NCBI GenBank assembly: GCA_937901865.1
Contig: CALDID010000324.1
Location: forward strand, 1 to 11,913
Length of the DNA: 11,913 nt
Reading direction: 5' to 3'
DNA from: an uncultured Treponema sp.
Lineage (GTDB): Bacteria; Spirochaetota; Spirochaetia; Treponematales; Treponemataceae
The notes under the pieces were generated by a model, which was not told the origin of the DNA, did not search any database, and saw only the letters and a list, made by a program, of their open reading frames with translations. How positions within the stretch are numbered: the first letter of the stretch is position 1; each line of letters starts with the position of its first letter. A program made the translations under genes and the position numbers. Shown piece by piece: positions 6,113 to 11,913 of the stretch.

Positions 6113-6275
6113 CGTCTTTAAGCTCCTTCATCACGTCAAACATCTTATTCAATGCCGTTGTCATAATCTCGCAAAGACAATCGCTATATTCAGTGTTCTC
6201 TTTCTGCGCGATAACATACGCACCTTCAAACAAATTGTGAATCTTTAAAAGCTCTACCTTTAGATTTCCGCTCAT
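6105..6275 (-). CDS. Small hypothetical protein (56 aa), first gene of the operon
   Basis: A 56-aa ORF starting MSGNLKVELLKIHNLFEGAY and ending MTTALNKMFDVMKELKDDD, almost entirely helical and acidic at the C-terminus. I do not recognise it. Support for coding: GAGG 5 nt before the ATG at 6275, a stop that overlaps the MazG-like start (ATGATTGA), and a continuous reading frame filling what would otherwise be empty sequence. As the leading gene, its translation is coupled to the enzyme downstream; it may be a small partner or regulator of that enzyme, which is inference. Confidence 0.72.
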   Translation of the reverse strand: MSGNLKVELLKIHNLFEGAYVIAQKENTEYSDCLCEIMTTALNKMFDVMKELKDDD

Positions 6276-6313
6276 TTCGTCCTCTTATTAAAAAACTTAT
6301 CCTGCTTTCATAA

Positions 6314-6348
6314 AAAGATTACCCACTTAAAAAAAATGGGTAATCTTT
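6314..6348 (-). terminator. Perfect 12-bp hairpin in the leader of the antirepressor operon
   Basis: Arms AAAGATTACCCA and TGGGTAATCTTT are perfect complements. On the minus strand the loop is TTTTTTTTAAG and the stem ends in a run of five T, as in a weak intrinsic terminator. It lies about 40 nt upstream of the first gene of the operon (6275). Transcripts coming from the right would have to pass it, so it may be an attenuator of the antirepressor operon, or the terminator of a short leader RNA. On the plus strand it has no T-run. Confidence 0.6.
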
Positions 6349-6498
6349 AATACCGAAACTCTAAAAAGAGAAAGTCTTATGACAAAAAGAATTTTAGAAT
6401 AAGTGCAAAAAAGAGTTTATAAACAAAGTTAAAATTTGCGTTATATTTCACTAAAAAGTGTCAACATAAACCTGCTTCATTCTTCTTGGCGAAAACAT

Positions 6499-6518
6499 CT
6501 TAACAATTCTTAACAAAA
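6499..6518. repeat. Tandem direct repeat, 10-bp period
   Basis: Two adjacent 10-bp units (CTTAACAATT and CTTAACAAAA) share their first 8 bases, so the sites lie one helical turn apart. They are next to the large inverted repeat of the same control region. It could be a pair of regulator half-sites; chance in AT-rich DNA is also possible. Confidence 0.4.
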
Positions 6519-6572
6519 TCGCGGATAGGGGGCTTTTTGGAAACGTTTCATTTTTGCCCGCCATCCGCGATT
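6517..6572. repeat. 10-bp-arm inverted repeat framing a LacI-like palindrome
   Basis: GC-rich arms AATCGCGGAT (6517-6526) and ATCCGCGATT (6563-6572) are perfect complements in an otherwise AT-rich region. Further partial pairing inside the arms (GGGC with GCCC) extends the stem. The loop contains the self-complementary GAAACGTTTC (6540-6549), which resembles LacI/GalR-family operator cores. Either two operator elements or a stable RNA/DNA structure. Confidence 0.6.
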
Positions 6573-6575
6573 ATA
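6570..6575 (-). promoter_or_regulatory. Candidate divergent -10 box for the antirepressor operon
   Basis: A perfect TATAAT on the minus strand, at the edge of the inverted repeat and 13 bp from the -35 box of the hicB promoter. I see no good -35 at the standard distance (TTGTCA lies at a 14-nt spacing), so it would need an activator or be weak. If used, the leader to the 6275 gene is about 290 nt and contains the inverted repeat's left arm and the 6314-6348 hairpin. Confidence 0.35.
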
Positions 6576-6588
6576 TACATTTTCTTTC

Positions 6589-6617
6589 TTGACAATACAT
6601 AATTTATTCTGTATCAT
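6589..6617 (+). promoter_or_regulatory. Promoter of the solitary hicB (TTGACA - 17 nt - TATCAT)
   Basis: TTGACA (6589-6594), 17-nt spacer, TATCAT (6612-6617). The -10 box ends 6 nt before the ATG at 6624, so the transcript should start on or next to the start codon. There is no Shine-Dalgarno. Confidence 0.82.
6595..6614. promoter_or_regulatory. Imperfect palindrome in the solitary hicB promoter
   Basis: Arms ATACATAA and TTCTGTAT (7 of 8 bp complementary) around TTTA, filling the -35/-10 spacer and entering the -10 box. Same placement and 4-nt centre as the hicAB operator, so probably an autoregulatory site of a ribbon-helix-helix protein. Confidence 0.5.
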
Positions 6618-6623
6618 ATTTCT

Positions 6624-7040
6624 ATGAAAGACAGATACGCATTTATAGCACTTTTTGATTATGAAAAAGACGGTATTTCGATTGAATTTCCCGATTTACC
6701 GAGCTGTCTGCCGTGTGCAGATACAACAGAAGAAGCTTTGCATAATGCAAAAGAAGCACTCGGCTTGCATTTATACGGTATGGAACAAGACAATGAAAAA
6801 ATTCCTGTTCCGTCTGAATTAAAAGATATTCGACTTGAAAAAAATCAAGTTCCTGCTTTGATTGAAGTTTTTATGCCACCTGTGCGCGCTCGTATAAAAG
6901 ACGCATTTGTAAAAAAAACGCTTTCACTTCCTGCGTGGCTTGCGGCTATGGCTGATGAAAACGGTGTAAACTGTTCAAAAATATTTCAAGACGCGCTAAA
7001 AAACTTTCTCGGCATATCTTCAAACCCTGCCATTGCATAA
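6624..7040 (+). CDS. Solitary HicB family protein
   Basis: A 138-aa HicB-like protein without a hicA partner, the only plus-strand gene. Residues 1-60 give the HicB fold (YAFIALFDYEKDGISIEFPD, CLPCADTTEEALHNAKEALG). Residues about 98-131 give a ribbon-helix-helix segment (VKKTLSLPAWLAAMADENG then SKIFQDALKNFL). The two parts are joined by a longer proline-containing linker. It is intact. It is paralogous to the hicB at 67-447, and its first bases (ATGAAAGACA) equal those of hicA. Leftward lies the divergent antirepressor operon; rightward it ends in a terminator shared with the ejection gene. It could be an orphan antitoxin, a protector against HicA, or a transcription regulator. I consider a regulator most consistent with its position. 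Confidence 0.85.
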   Translation: MKDRYAFIALFDYEKDGISIEFPDLPSCLPCADTTEEALHNAKEALGLHLYGMEQDNEKIPVPSELKDIRLEKNQVPALIEVFMPPVRARIKDAFVKKTLSLPAWLAAMADENGVNCSKIFQDALKNFLGISSNPAIA

Positions 7041-7074
7041 AAAAAGCCCGTCGCATAAAATCGGCGGGCTTTTT
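7041..7074. terminator. Bidirectional terminator between hicB and the ejection gene
   Basis: Arms AAAAAGCCCGTCG and CGGCGGGCTTTTT (13 bp, one G-U pair) around an 8-nt loop. It is flanked by A on the left and T on the right, so it works for both convergent genes: plus-strand hicB and the minus-strand 802-aa gene. Confidence 0.92.
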
Positions 7075-7077
7075 TTT

Positions 7078-9486
7078 TTATAATCCATATTTAGCTTTTA
7101 ACTTTGCCTTTTCATAGTCTTTCTTTTTGTTCCATTGGTCAATCGTTATGCCCTCTGTATCCAAAACATTCTGCAAGTCTTTTGAAACGCTTGTTGTCAG
7201 TGGGTCGCGAGTGCGTTCTGCATTCTTGCTCTTTTCTGATTCCTCTTTTGTTGTCTTTTTCGCCTGTTTCTGTTTCTGCTTGGTTACGTCTGATAATTTG
7301 ACGTGCTTTGTGTCAAGTTTCTTTTCCTTGCCGCCTGTTACGTCGTATATCTCATAGCCTTTTTTGTCTTCTGTCGGTCGTATCTCGTACACTTTGCCGT
7401 CGGTCGTATGGAATTGTGGCTGATATGTCGGGTCGCCTTTTTTGTCGCGCTTAAATGTTGGCTCTGTTTCAAATTGACTGCGGTCAATTCCTAAATCGGC
7501 GGCAATTTGACTTTTAAGCACTTCGCAACTATCAAAAACTGCGTCTTTTGTCTTTTCGTTGACGTGTATATCCTTGCCCGTTCTTGGGTCTCGATAGACT
7601 GCATTGTCCATAGCGTTCAATGCCTCTATGCTACCAGCAATTTCTTTTTCATTAGGTGAGTTATCGCCTAAAAGGTGAGAATAATTAAAGCCGTCTGCGT
7701 TTACATTTCCGTCTTTATCTCTGTACGGCATTAGTGCTTGTTTATTGCTGACACTCTCCAAAAAGCACTGTGCGTGCATATCATCAAGAGCTTTTAATCC
7801 TCCCTCTGTATCAAAATCGGGGTTGTTATACTGCGTGAAGTAAAAGCTGTTTAGACCTCCTGCAAGTTTTGTTAAAACGTCGTCGCTGTAGTTTTCGGGG
7901 TGTGCATTTATATCTTTTACAAGCCTGTCATACTTTGCCTTTACACTTGCGGCTTTATCGCTTTTGGCAATAAGAGAAATTGCGTCGTCTGCAAATTTCT
8001 TTATAAACTCTGATTCAGTAATAGCCCTCAAGTCATTTTTTTGGCTGTCGTTCATTTGAGAAAAAGCGATTTTATTATCTTCAAACGTTTCGCCTTTATA
8101 TCCACGATTATATGTAATAGCGTCGTTCAGTAAATCGCTATACGCTTGTTGAGCCGCTTCTGCTGTCATTTGTCCATTTTCGACTTGTGCCTTGTAAAAA
8201 TCGTACATTTGGCTAGCGTATGTGCGAAATGACATATTTTGTTCTTTTCCTCCGCTTCCTCCGCCCCCGCGTGCCTTTGCGTTGTTATATGCGATAGCTT
8301 CCTTTATACCGTTGTATTTCTCGTATAGTTCCCTAATACGCGTTCTTTTGTCGCTTGCATTTATATCAAAATTAGTCATACTCTCAAGCTCTTCTATACG
8401 CGTTTTCACGTTATTCAAAAGCCCTGTAAGTTCTACATTGCTTGCTTTGCCGTCAATAGCTGTGCTTGACAATTCCCAGTATCTCGTTGTCAATTTCTCG
8501 TTTTCCAGCATAGCCTTTTCGTTGGTTTCTCTCTGCTGTTGCCTTATGCTTTCCAGTGCAAGCAAATTCCCCTTTTCAATATAGCCGTCGTGGTCTATCT
8601 CGTCATAACTTCCCTGTACGTTTTCCCCGCTCTGTTTTCTCTCTTTGTATGTTTTCGGCTTTGACGGTTCTGCGGTTTCTCCTGTAATTGCGCCTGTTTG
8701 TTCCCATTCTGCATATTGCACACGATATGTATCTTCTGCTTCCTGCCCCGAAGAAAAATCATCAAAGTTTGGCGTATCGATATGCTCTGTCTGCATACGC
8801 TTGTTAACTTCTTTTGTAACTTCGCTTTCAGTCCACGTTGGATTATTTTCCCATATTTGCCTATAAAGAGCCTGTGCTTGTGCCGTTAGATTATTGCTGT
8901 AAGCTCTATTCGCAATTTCTGTGGCTTCTGCTCGGCTAAAATATCCTGCCTCAACATTCGTTTTCAATAGCTCTAGCACGTCGCTTTGCCTGTCTTCATA
9001 GCTGTAACCTTTTATCACCCTTCCGTCTGCGCCCGTGCTGTCAGCCTCTATAGTGCGGTTCATAATCGCGTTTATATCGTCGTTCATTCGTTGGCGTTGA
9101 TGCGTCTTTTCTTTCTGCCACGATATAGCGGCGGCTTTAGCGTGTACTGCGTTTGCATTGCTGTCAAGGATATTCTTAAATGCTTCTGCGGTGTATGCGT
9201 TGCGTGTATAATAAGGGCTGTCCTTGTTCTGCATAGCATTTTTCTTTTCTTCCAAAAAAGTATTTATTTCGTTTTCAAAGTTTTCATAATCATCACGCTT
9301 TTCAAGGTCTGCCATTTTTTCATTGACATCTTTCTCAAGCTGTATCTGCATATGCGCTTTATCTGCTTGCAACTGCCTTTCGCCTAAATAATTTATTGCG
9401 CCTGCCCCGATATTCGCGCCTTTATTCAATTCTGTTAGAACATCATTAAAAAAACTTCCAAAATATCCATCATTCGTAAAACTCAT
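7078..9486 (-). CDS. Putative internal virion / ejection protein (802 aa)
   Basis: A very large, hydrophilic and mostly alpha-helical protein, placed where T7-like phages encode the internal core proteins that are ejected to form a channel for DNA entry. The N-terminus (FGSFFNDVLTELNKGANIGA) has a short Gly/Ala-rich stretch followed by long charged helices rich in E, K, Q, A. A flexible GGGGSGG linker lies at about residues 404-410, and a basic low-complexity tail (KQKQKQAKKTTKEESEKSKN) precedes the C-terminus. No lytic transglycosylase or peptidase motif is visible, unlike T7 gp16. The start at 9486 overlaps the previous stop by 1 nt, with GGAGGG 5 nt upstream. The identification rests on size, composition and position, not on a recognised family. 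Confidence 0.6.
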   Translation of the reverse strand: MSFTNDGYFGSFFNDVLTELNKGANIGAGAINYLGERQLQADKAHMQIQLEKDVNEKMADLEKRDDYENFENEINTFLEEKKNAMQNKDSPYYTRNAYTAEAFKNILDSNANAVHAKAAAISWQKEKTHQRQRMNDDINAIMNRTIEADSTGADGRVIKGYSYEDRQSDVLELLKTNVEAGYFSRAEATEIANRAYSNNLTAQAQALYRQIWENNPTWTESEVTKEVNKRMQTEHIDTPNFDDFSSGQEAEDTYRVQYAEWEQTGAITGETAEPSKPKTYKERKQSGENVQGSYDEIDHDGYIEKGNLLALESIRQQQRETNEKAMLENEKLTTRYWELSSTAIDGKASNVELTGLLNNVKTRIEELESMTNFDINASDKRTRIRELYEKYNGIKEAIAYNNAKARGGGGSGGKEQNMSFRTYASQMYDFYKAQVENGQMTAEAAQQAYSDLLNDAITYNRGYKGETFEDNKIAFSQMNDSQKNDLRAITESEFIKKFADDAISLIAKSDKAASVKAKYDRLVKDINAHPENYSDDVLTKLAGGLNSFYFTQYNNPDFDTEGGLKALDDMHAQCFLESVSNKQALMPYRDKDGNVNADGFNYSHLLGDNSPNEKEIAGSIEALNAMDNAVYRDPRTGKDIHVNEKTKDAVFDSCEVLKSQIAADLGIDRSQFETEPTFKRDKKGDPTYQPQFHTTDGKVYEIRPTEDKKGYEIYDVTGGKEKKLDTKHVKLSDVTKQKQKQAKKTTKEESEKSKNAERTRDPLTTSVSKDLQNVLDTEGITIDQWNKKKDYEKAKLKAKYGL

Positions 9487-10337
9487 TATTTCCCTCCCAC
9501 GCTATTCCACCAGTACCCGCTAGAAGTTCCGATTTGCATTCCTGTATTAAAGCCCTCGTTTGCCCCTGTAAGTCCTGCTGTGATAAAGTTCTTAAATCGA
9601 AATCCAAAACTGTTCATTTTGTCCCGTTGGTCTCTTAATTGGTCAATTTTCATATTATATTGCTTTTCATCATAGGCTCGCTGTATGCGATACGCGCTAT
9701 ATGCGTTGCCTGTTGCCGCGTATGTCATATCACCTTTATATACATCGCCTTTTTGCGCATACATCGCGCGTTTTTCGTATGCGTCGGTGCGGTTTTCTTG
9801 TATTCCCTGCGTGTTGTTCATATAACTGTTTATCAACCGTCTTGTCTGCAAGTCTATATCTGCTCTCGCGGTTTCCTGCGCTAACACTGCGGCTGTTTTG
9901 TTTTCCCCGTCAACATTTACAACATCTGCTCTATCAACTGCGCTTTCTGTTGTTGCCCCTCTCGTCCCACTTGCCGCAATTTCAGAATAATTCGCGCCTT
10001 TATTCTGCGCCGTCTGTGATGCAATACCTAATACACTTAACGCACTTTGCTTTTGGCTATCGCTTAATGCCTGTAACTCAATATTTGTACCTCGGTCTAA
10101 TCTGCGCTCCTGCACGTCCATTGTTGCGTCAAGGCGGTTTGCACTGTTCAAGGCGTTTACTTTATCAATATTGAATTTATTATCTAGGTTATTTAGATAA
10201 TTATCTCTTTCATCTTTGAGATAATTTATTTGCTTTTTTAATGCTGATACTTTATCATTTATATCTAGTTGTCCTCCTATCTGTCGTCCTGCTGCCATTA
10301 CGGCGGCGGCAATACCTGCGGCGGCTAAAATTACCAT
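9486..10337 (-). CDS. Putative internal virion protein (gp14-like position)
   Basis: A 283-aa protein between the tail tubular protein B gene and the 802-aa gene, the position of T7 gp14 (internal virion protein B). The first 20 residues (MVILAAAGIAAAVMAAGRQI) are Ala/Gly-rich and hydrophobic, perhaps membrane-interacting. The rest is helical with Asn/Gln/Ala/Arg-rich repeats (LKKQINYLKDERDNYLNNL, then QTRRLINSYMNN) and a second Gly-rich patch near the C-terminus (FITAGLTGANEGFNTGMQIG). A strong AAGGAGG lies 5 nt before the ATG and overlaps the stop of the upstream gene. The family assignment is by context and composition only. Confidence 0.6.
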   Translation of the reverse strand: MVILAAAGIAAAVMAAGRQIGGQLDINDKVSALKKQINYLKDERDNYLNNLDNKFNIDKVNALNSANRLDATMDVQERRLDRGTNIELQALSDSQKQSALSVLGIASQTAQNKGANYSEIAASGTRGATTESAVDRADVVNVDGENKTAAVLAQETARADIDLQTRRLINSYMNNTQGIQENRTDAYEKRAMYAQKGDVYKGDMTYAATGNAYSAYRIQRAYDEKQYNMKIDQLRDQRDKMNSFGFRFKNFITAGLTGANEGFNTGMQIGTSSGYWWNSVGGK

Positions 10338-10347
10338 ATTATCCTCC

Positions 10348-11913
10348 TTATGCTAAATTCGCCTGTATGCACAAAATATTGCACTCGTTCGGCTCTTTAT
10401 ATTCAAGTTCAAATGCAACATCTCTATTGCTGTTTTGTGGATAATCAATGTATTTATACCCCGTAAAAGGTTCTTCCTCGTCAAGAAAAAACTCTTCTTT
10501 CTCTGCGCATTTCATTGTAGGAAAATACGAATTATCAAACCGCAATAATAAATTTACTATTCTCTTCTTTGCGCTTGGGTCGCTTGCAATAATCGGCATT
10601 GATTTTATATAGCTTGTGTAATTGTAGCCTATATACGCCTTATCTCCTGTTCCTAGCGTCAAGCCTCCTGTCGCGGTGGCTTCGTCTTTCGGCTTTGTTT
10701 CCGTCGTGCCGTCTTTTTTTTGCACAAATACAACTGCTTCGCTGTCATACTGCGCGGCTTTTGCAGAAAGTGTTGCGCTTGTTACTTCCTGCCAGCTATC
10801 AAGGTACACTTTATTAGCTCCGTCAAGCATTTCTAGGTAATAATTTGCGCTCGCTGTCGTGCCGTCTTTTACCACTTGAAAAATAAGGTCGTTTTCCTCT
10901 TCGCCCCGAACGGTCGCACACGATACAAAATAGCCTTTGCGGTTTGTCCCTTTGTCGTTATGATGTCCGTGAATTATGCGCGTCCAACCTAATACGCCGC
11001 TGTTTTTATCATACAAAAGGCTCGCTATAGTGCCGTCCTCTCTCGTTACAATGAGCTTGTAAAATGGGTTTGATACATAATCAAAATCAATAGCTCTGCT
11101 CTCAAATAGCATTTGCTCGGCGTGAAGTGCAAGATTGTTTGTAATAAATCCTTGCTCTTCCTGTCCGCGATAGTATTCTTTTATGCTCTTTTTTCCCTGC
11201 GAAAAAAAGACTGTCGCCGTATCTATGCGCAATGCCTGTATATCGTCCGTGCCGCTTCTTGACGGATTTGTTGCCCGTATATTTGTAGCTGTTGTTTCTG
11301 AAGGAATTTGCCATATTCCGCTTTCTGTACCAACTAAAAGCGTATCGCCTGACGATAACCACTTTATAGCGTCGTTCTGCTCGCTCGCAATTTCAAAAGA
11401 AAAACTGTTATCTGCAAGCGTTACATTCTGCGATACTACCGTATACTCATAATCATCACTTCCTGCAACATTTGGGTCGCTCCATTTTGACAGTGTAAAA
11501 ACCTTTGCTGTTAAATTATCAGTTTCTGTTATTGTTGTCGGTTTTCCTTGCGCGTCGGTCGTCGCGGTCGTTGTTTTTGGAAATAGACTGCTATCTACAC
11601 TTTTATCTATCGTTATTGTGTCTTTTGTTCGCGCTGTTACTTTAGACCCGATAGGTAAATAAGCGTCGTTGCATACATACCATACGCCTTTTCTTACATC
11701 TTCGTCGCTTATGTATGCTGTCATATCTTGAGAAATATGTACAAGTTTGTTTGTTTCTGCTTGGTTTATATCTGCGGTAAATGTACGCAATTCTGGGTTA
11801 GAAGTAATCTTTTCAACATTCACATATTTTTCATAGGTTGAAAAGTCATTATATTCTGTGCGATGAGTGTTTACGGGGCGGCTCGCATATATGCGCTGGG
11901 GCTCGTTCTCACT
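10348..11913 (-). CDS. Tail tubular protein B (T7 gp12-like), 5' end outside window
   Basis: Podoviral tail structural protein, forming the nozzle of the tail tube. The visible 521 residues run open to the window edge. The first readable residues, PQRIYASR and later YNDF, match the gp12-type pattern of an aromatic-Ala-Ser-Arg motif followed by Asn-x-Phe. The most typical signature is IKWLSSGDTLLVGTESGIW (visible residues 183-201), with FFSQGKKSIKEYYR and an EDGTIASLLYDKN-then-GWTRI segment further on. The C-terminal part (YIGYNYTSYI, then KKRIVNLLLRFDNS) also agrees with the family. A GTG at 11823 that could be taken as the start is internal. The gene ends 10 nt before the next start and shares its ribosome-binding site with it, so the structural genes are one transcription unit. 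Confidence 0.8.
   Translation of the reverse strand, partial: SENEPQRIYASRPVNTHRTEYNDFSTYEKYVNVEKITSNPELRTFTADINQAETNKLVHISQDMTAYISDEDVRKGVWYVCNDAYLPIGSKVTARTKDTITIDKSVDSSLFPKTTTATTDAQGKPTTITETDNLTAKVFTLSKWSDPNVAGSDDYEYTVVSQNVTLADNSFSFEIASEQNDAIKWLSSGDTLLVGTESGIWQIPSETTATNIRATNPSRSGTDDIQALRIDTATVFFSQGKKSIKEYYRGQEEQGFITNNLALHAEQMLFESRAIDFDYVSNPFYKLIVTREDGTIASLLYDKNSGVLGWTRIIHGHHNDKGTNRKGYFVSCATVRGEEENDLIFQVVKDGTTASANYYLEMLDGANKVYLDSWQEVTSATLSAKAAQYDSEAVVFVQKKDGTTETKPKDEATATGGLTLGTGDKAYIGYNYTSYIKSMPIIASDPSAKKRIVNLLLRFDNSYFPTMKCAEKEEFFLDEEEPFTGYKYIDYPQNSNRDVAFELEYKEPNECNILCIQANLA

Larger units (their letters stand above)
6276..6623. other. Gene-free divergent regulatory region
   Basis: About 350 bp without a credible gene between the leftward antirepressor operon and the rightward solitary hicB. 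It holds a terminator-like hairpin (6314-6348), an AT-rich stretch, an 8-of-10-bp direct repeat (6499-6518), a 10-bp-arm inverted repeat (6517-6572) with an internal LacI-like palindrome (6540-6549), and the hicB promoter (6589-6617). Only tiny ORFs occur. The layout looks like a phage control region that directs transcription both ways. Confidence 0.6.

Noticed and set aside
6380..6403. Plus-strand mini ORF (MTKRILE) near the hairpin
   Set aside because: Seven codons and no supporting signal.
6451..6498. Minus-strand 15-codon ORF (MFSPRRMKQVYVDTF) in the leader region
   Set aside because: No Shine-Dalgarno, no family, very short; a leader peptide for the downstream hairpin is possible but unsupported.
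6540..6549. CcpA/cre site
   Set aside because: GAAACGTTTC resembles the cre/LacI core, but the flanking bases deviate from the consensus and no LacI-family regulator is present in the window, so it is kept only as an operator-like palindrome.
8222..9387. Plus-strand ORFs rich in Leu, Phe, Ser and Cys opposite the 802-aa gene
   Set aside because: Antisense shadows; composition reflects the complementary strand, with no start signals.
11821..11823. GTG as the start of the tail tubular protein B gene
   Set aside because: The frame is open through to the window edge and encodes family motifs (PQRIYASR) upstream, so this GTG is internal.
1..11913. CRISPR array, tRNA, integrase, att site or insertion sequence
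   Set aside because: No repeat-spacer pattern, cloverleaf, recombinase motif or terminal inverted repeats with a transposase were seen; prophage status is therefore inferred from gene content only.

Overview
The window is AT-rich phage DNA, most simply a temperate (prophage-like) podovirus. Evidence for a podovirus is a T7 gp12-like tail tubular protein B followed by two large helical proteins in the position of internal-virion/ejection proteins. A receptor-binding tail fibre, a VRR-NUC nuclease, a MazG-like pyrophosphohydrolase and a KilAC-type antirepressor are also present. Three toxin-antitoxin (TA) loci (hicAB, higBA and a solitary hicB) fit a temperate or plasmid-like lifestyle. The host cannot be fixed from the sequence. 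An anaerobic low-GC host such as a Treponema-like spirochaete is only my guess. No tRNA, integrase, att site, CRISPR array or insertion sequence is visible.

Almost everything is transcribed leftward (minus strand). From right to left: the partial tail tubular protein B gene (10348-11913, 5' end outside the window), a 283-aa putative ejection protein, an 802-aa putative ejection protein, and a strong bidirectional terminator (7041-7074). That terminator also ends the only plus-strand gene, a solitary hicB (6624-7040). Then comes a 348-bp gene-free region (6276-6623) with a divergent-promoter layout, a 10-bp-arm inverted repeat, a LacI-like palindrome, a direct repeat and a terminator-like hairpin.

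Next is a tightly overlapping six-gene operon (6275 down to 3728): a 56-aa protein, the MazG-like enzyme, the antirepressor with two tandem HTH repeats, an HTH/Cys-cluster protein, a 98-aa unknown and the VRR-NUC nuclease. It is followed by higBA with its own promoter and terminator, the tail fibre gene with its own terminator, and hicAB with its own promoter and terminator.

The most distinctive observation is a shared promoter design at the three TA loci. Each has a near-consensus sigma70 promoter whose -10 box ends exactly 6 nt before the start codon. Each carries an inverted repeat inside or across the -35/-10 spacer, and none has a usable Shine-Dalgarno between the predicted +1 and the start. 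This predicts leaderless mRNAs for hicA, higB and the solitary hicB, whereas the phage genes and the second cistrons (hicB, higA) have ordinary Shine-Dalgarno sites. The solitary hicB also sits divergently to the antirepressor operon, where a lysogeny repressor would be expected.
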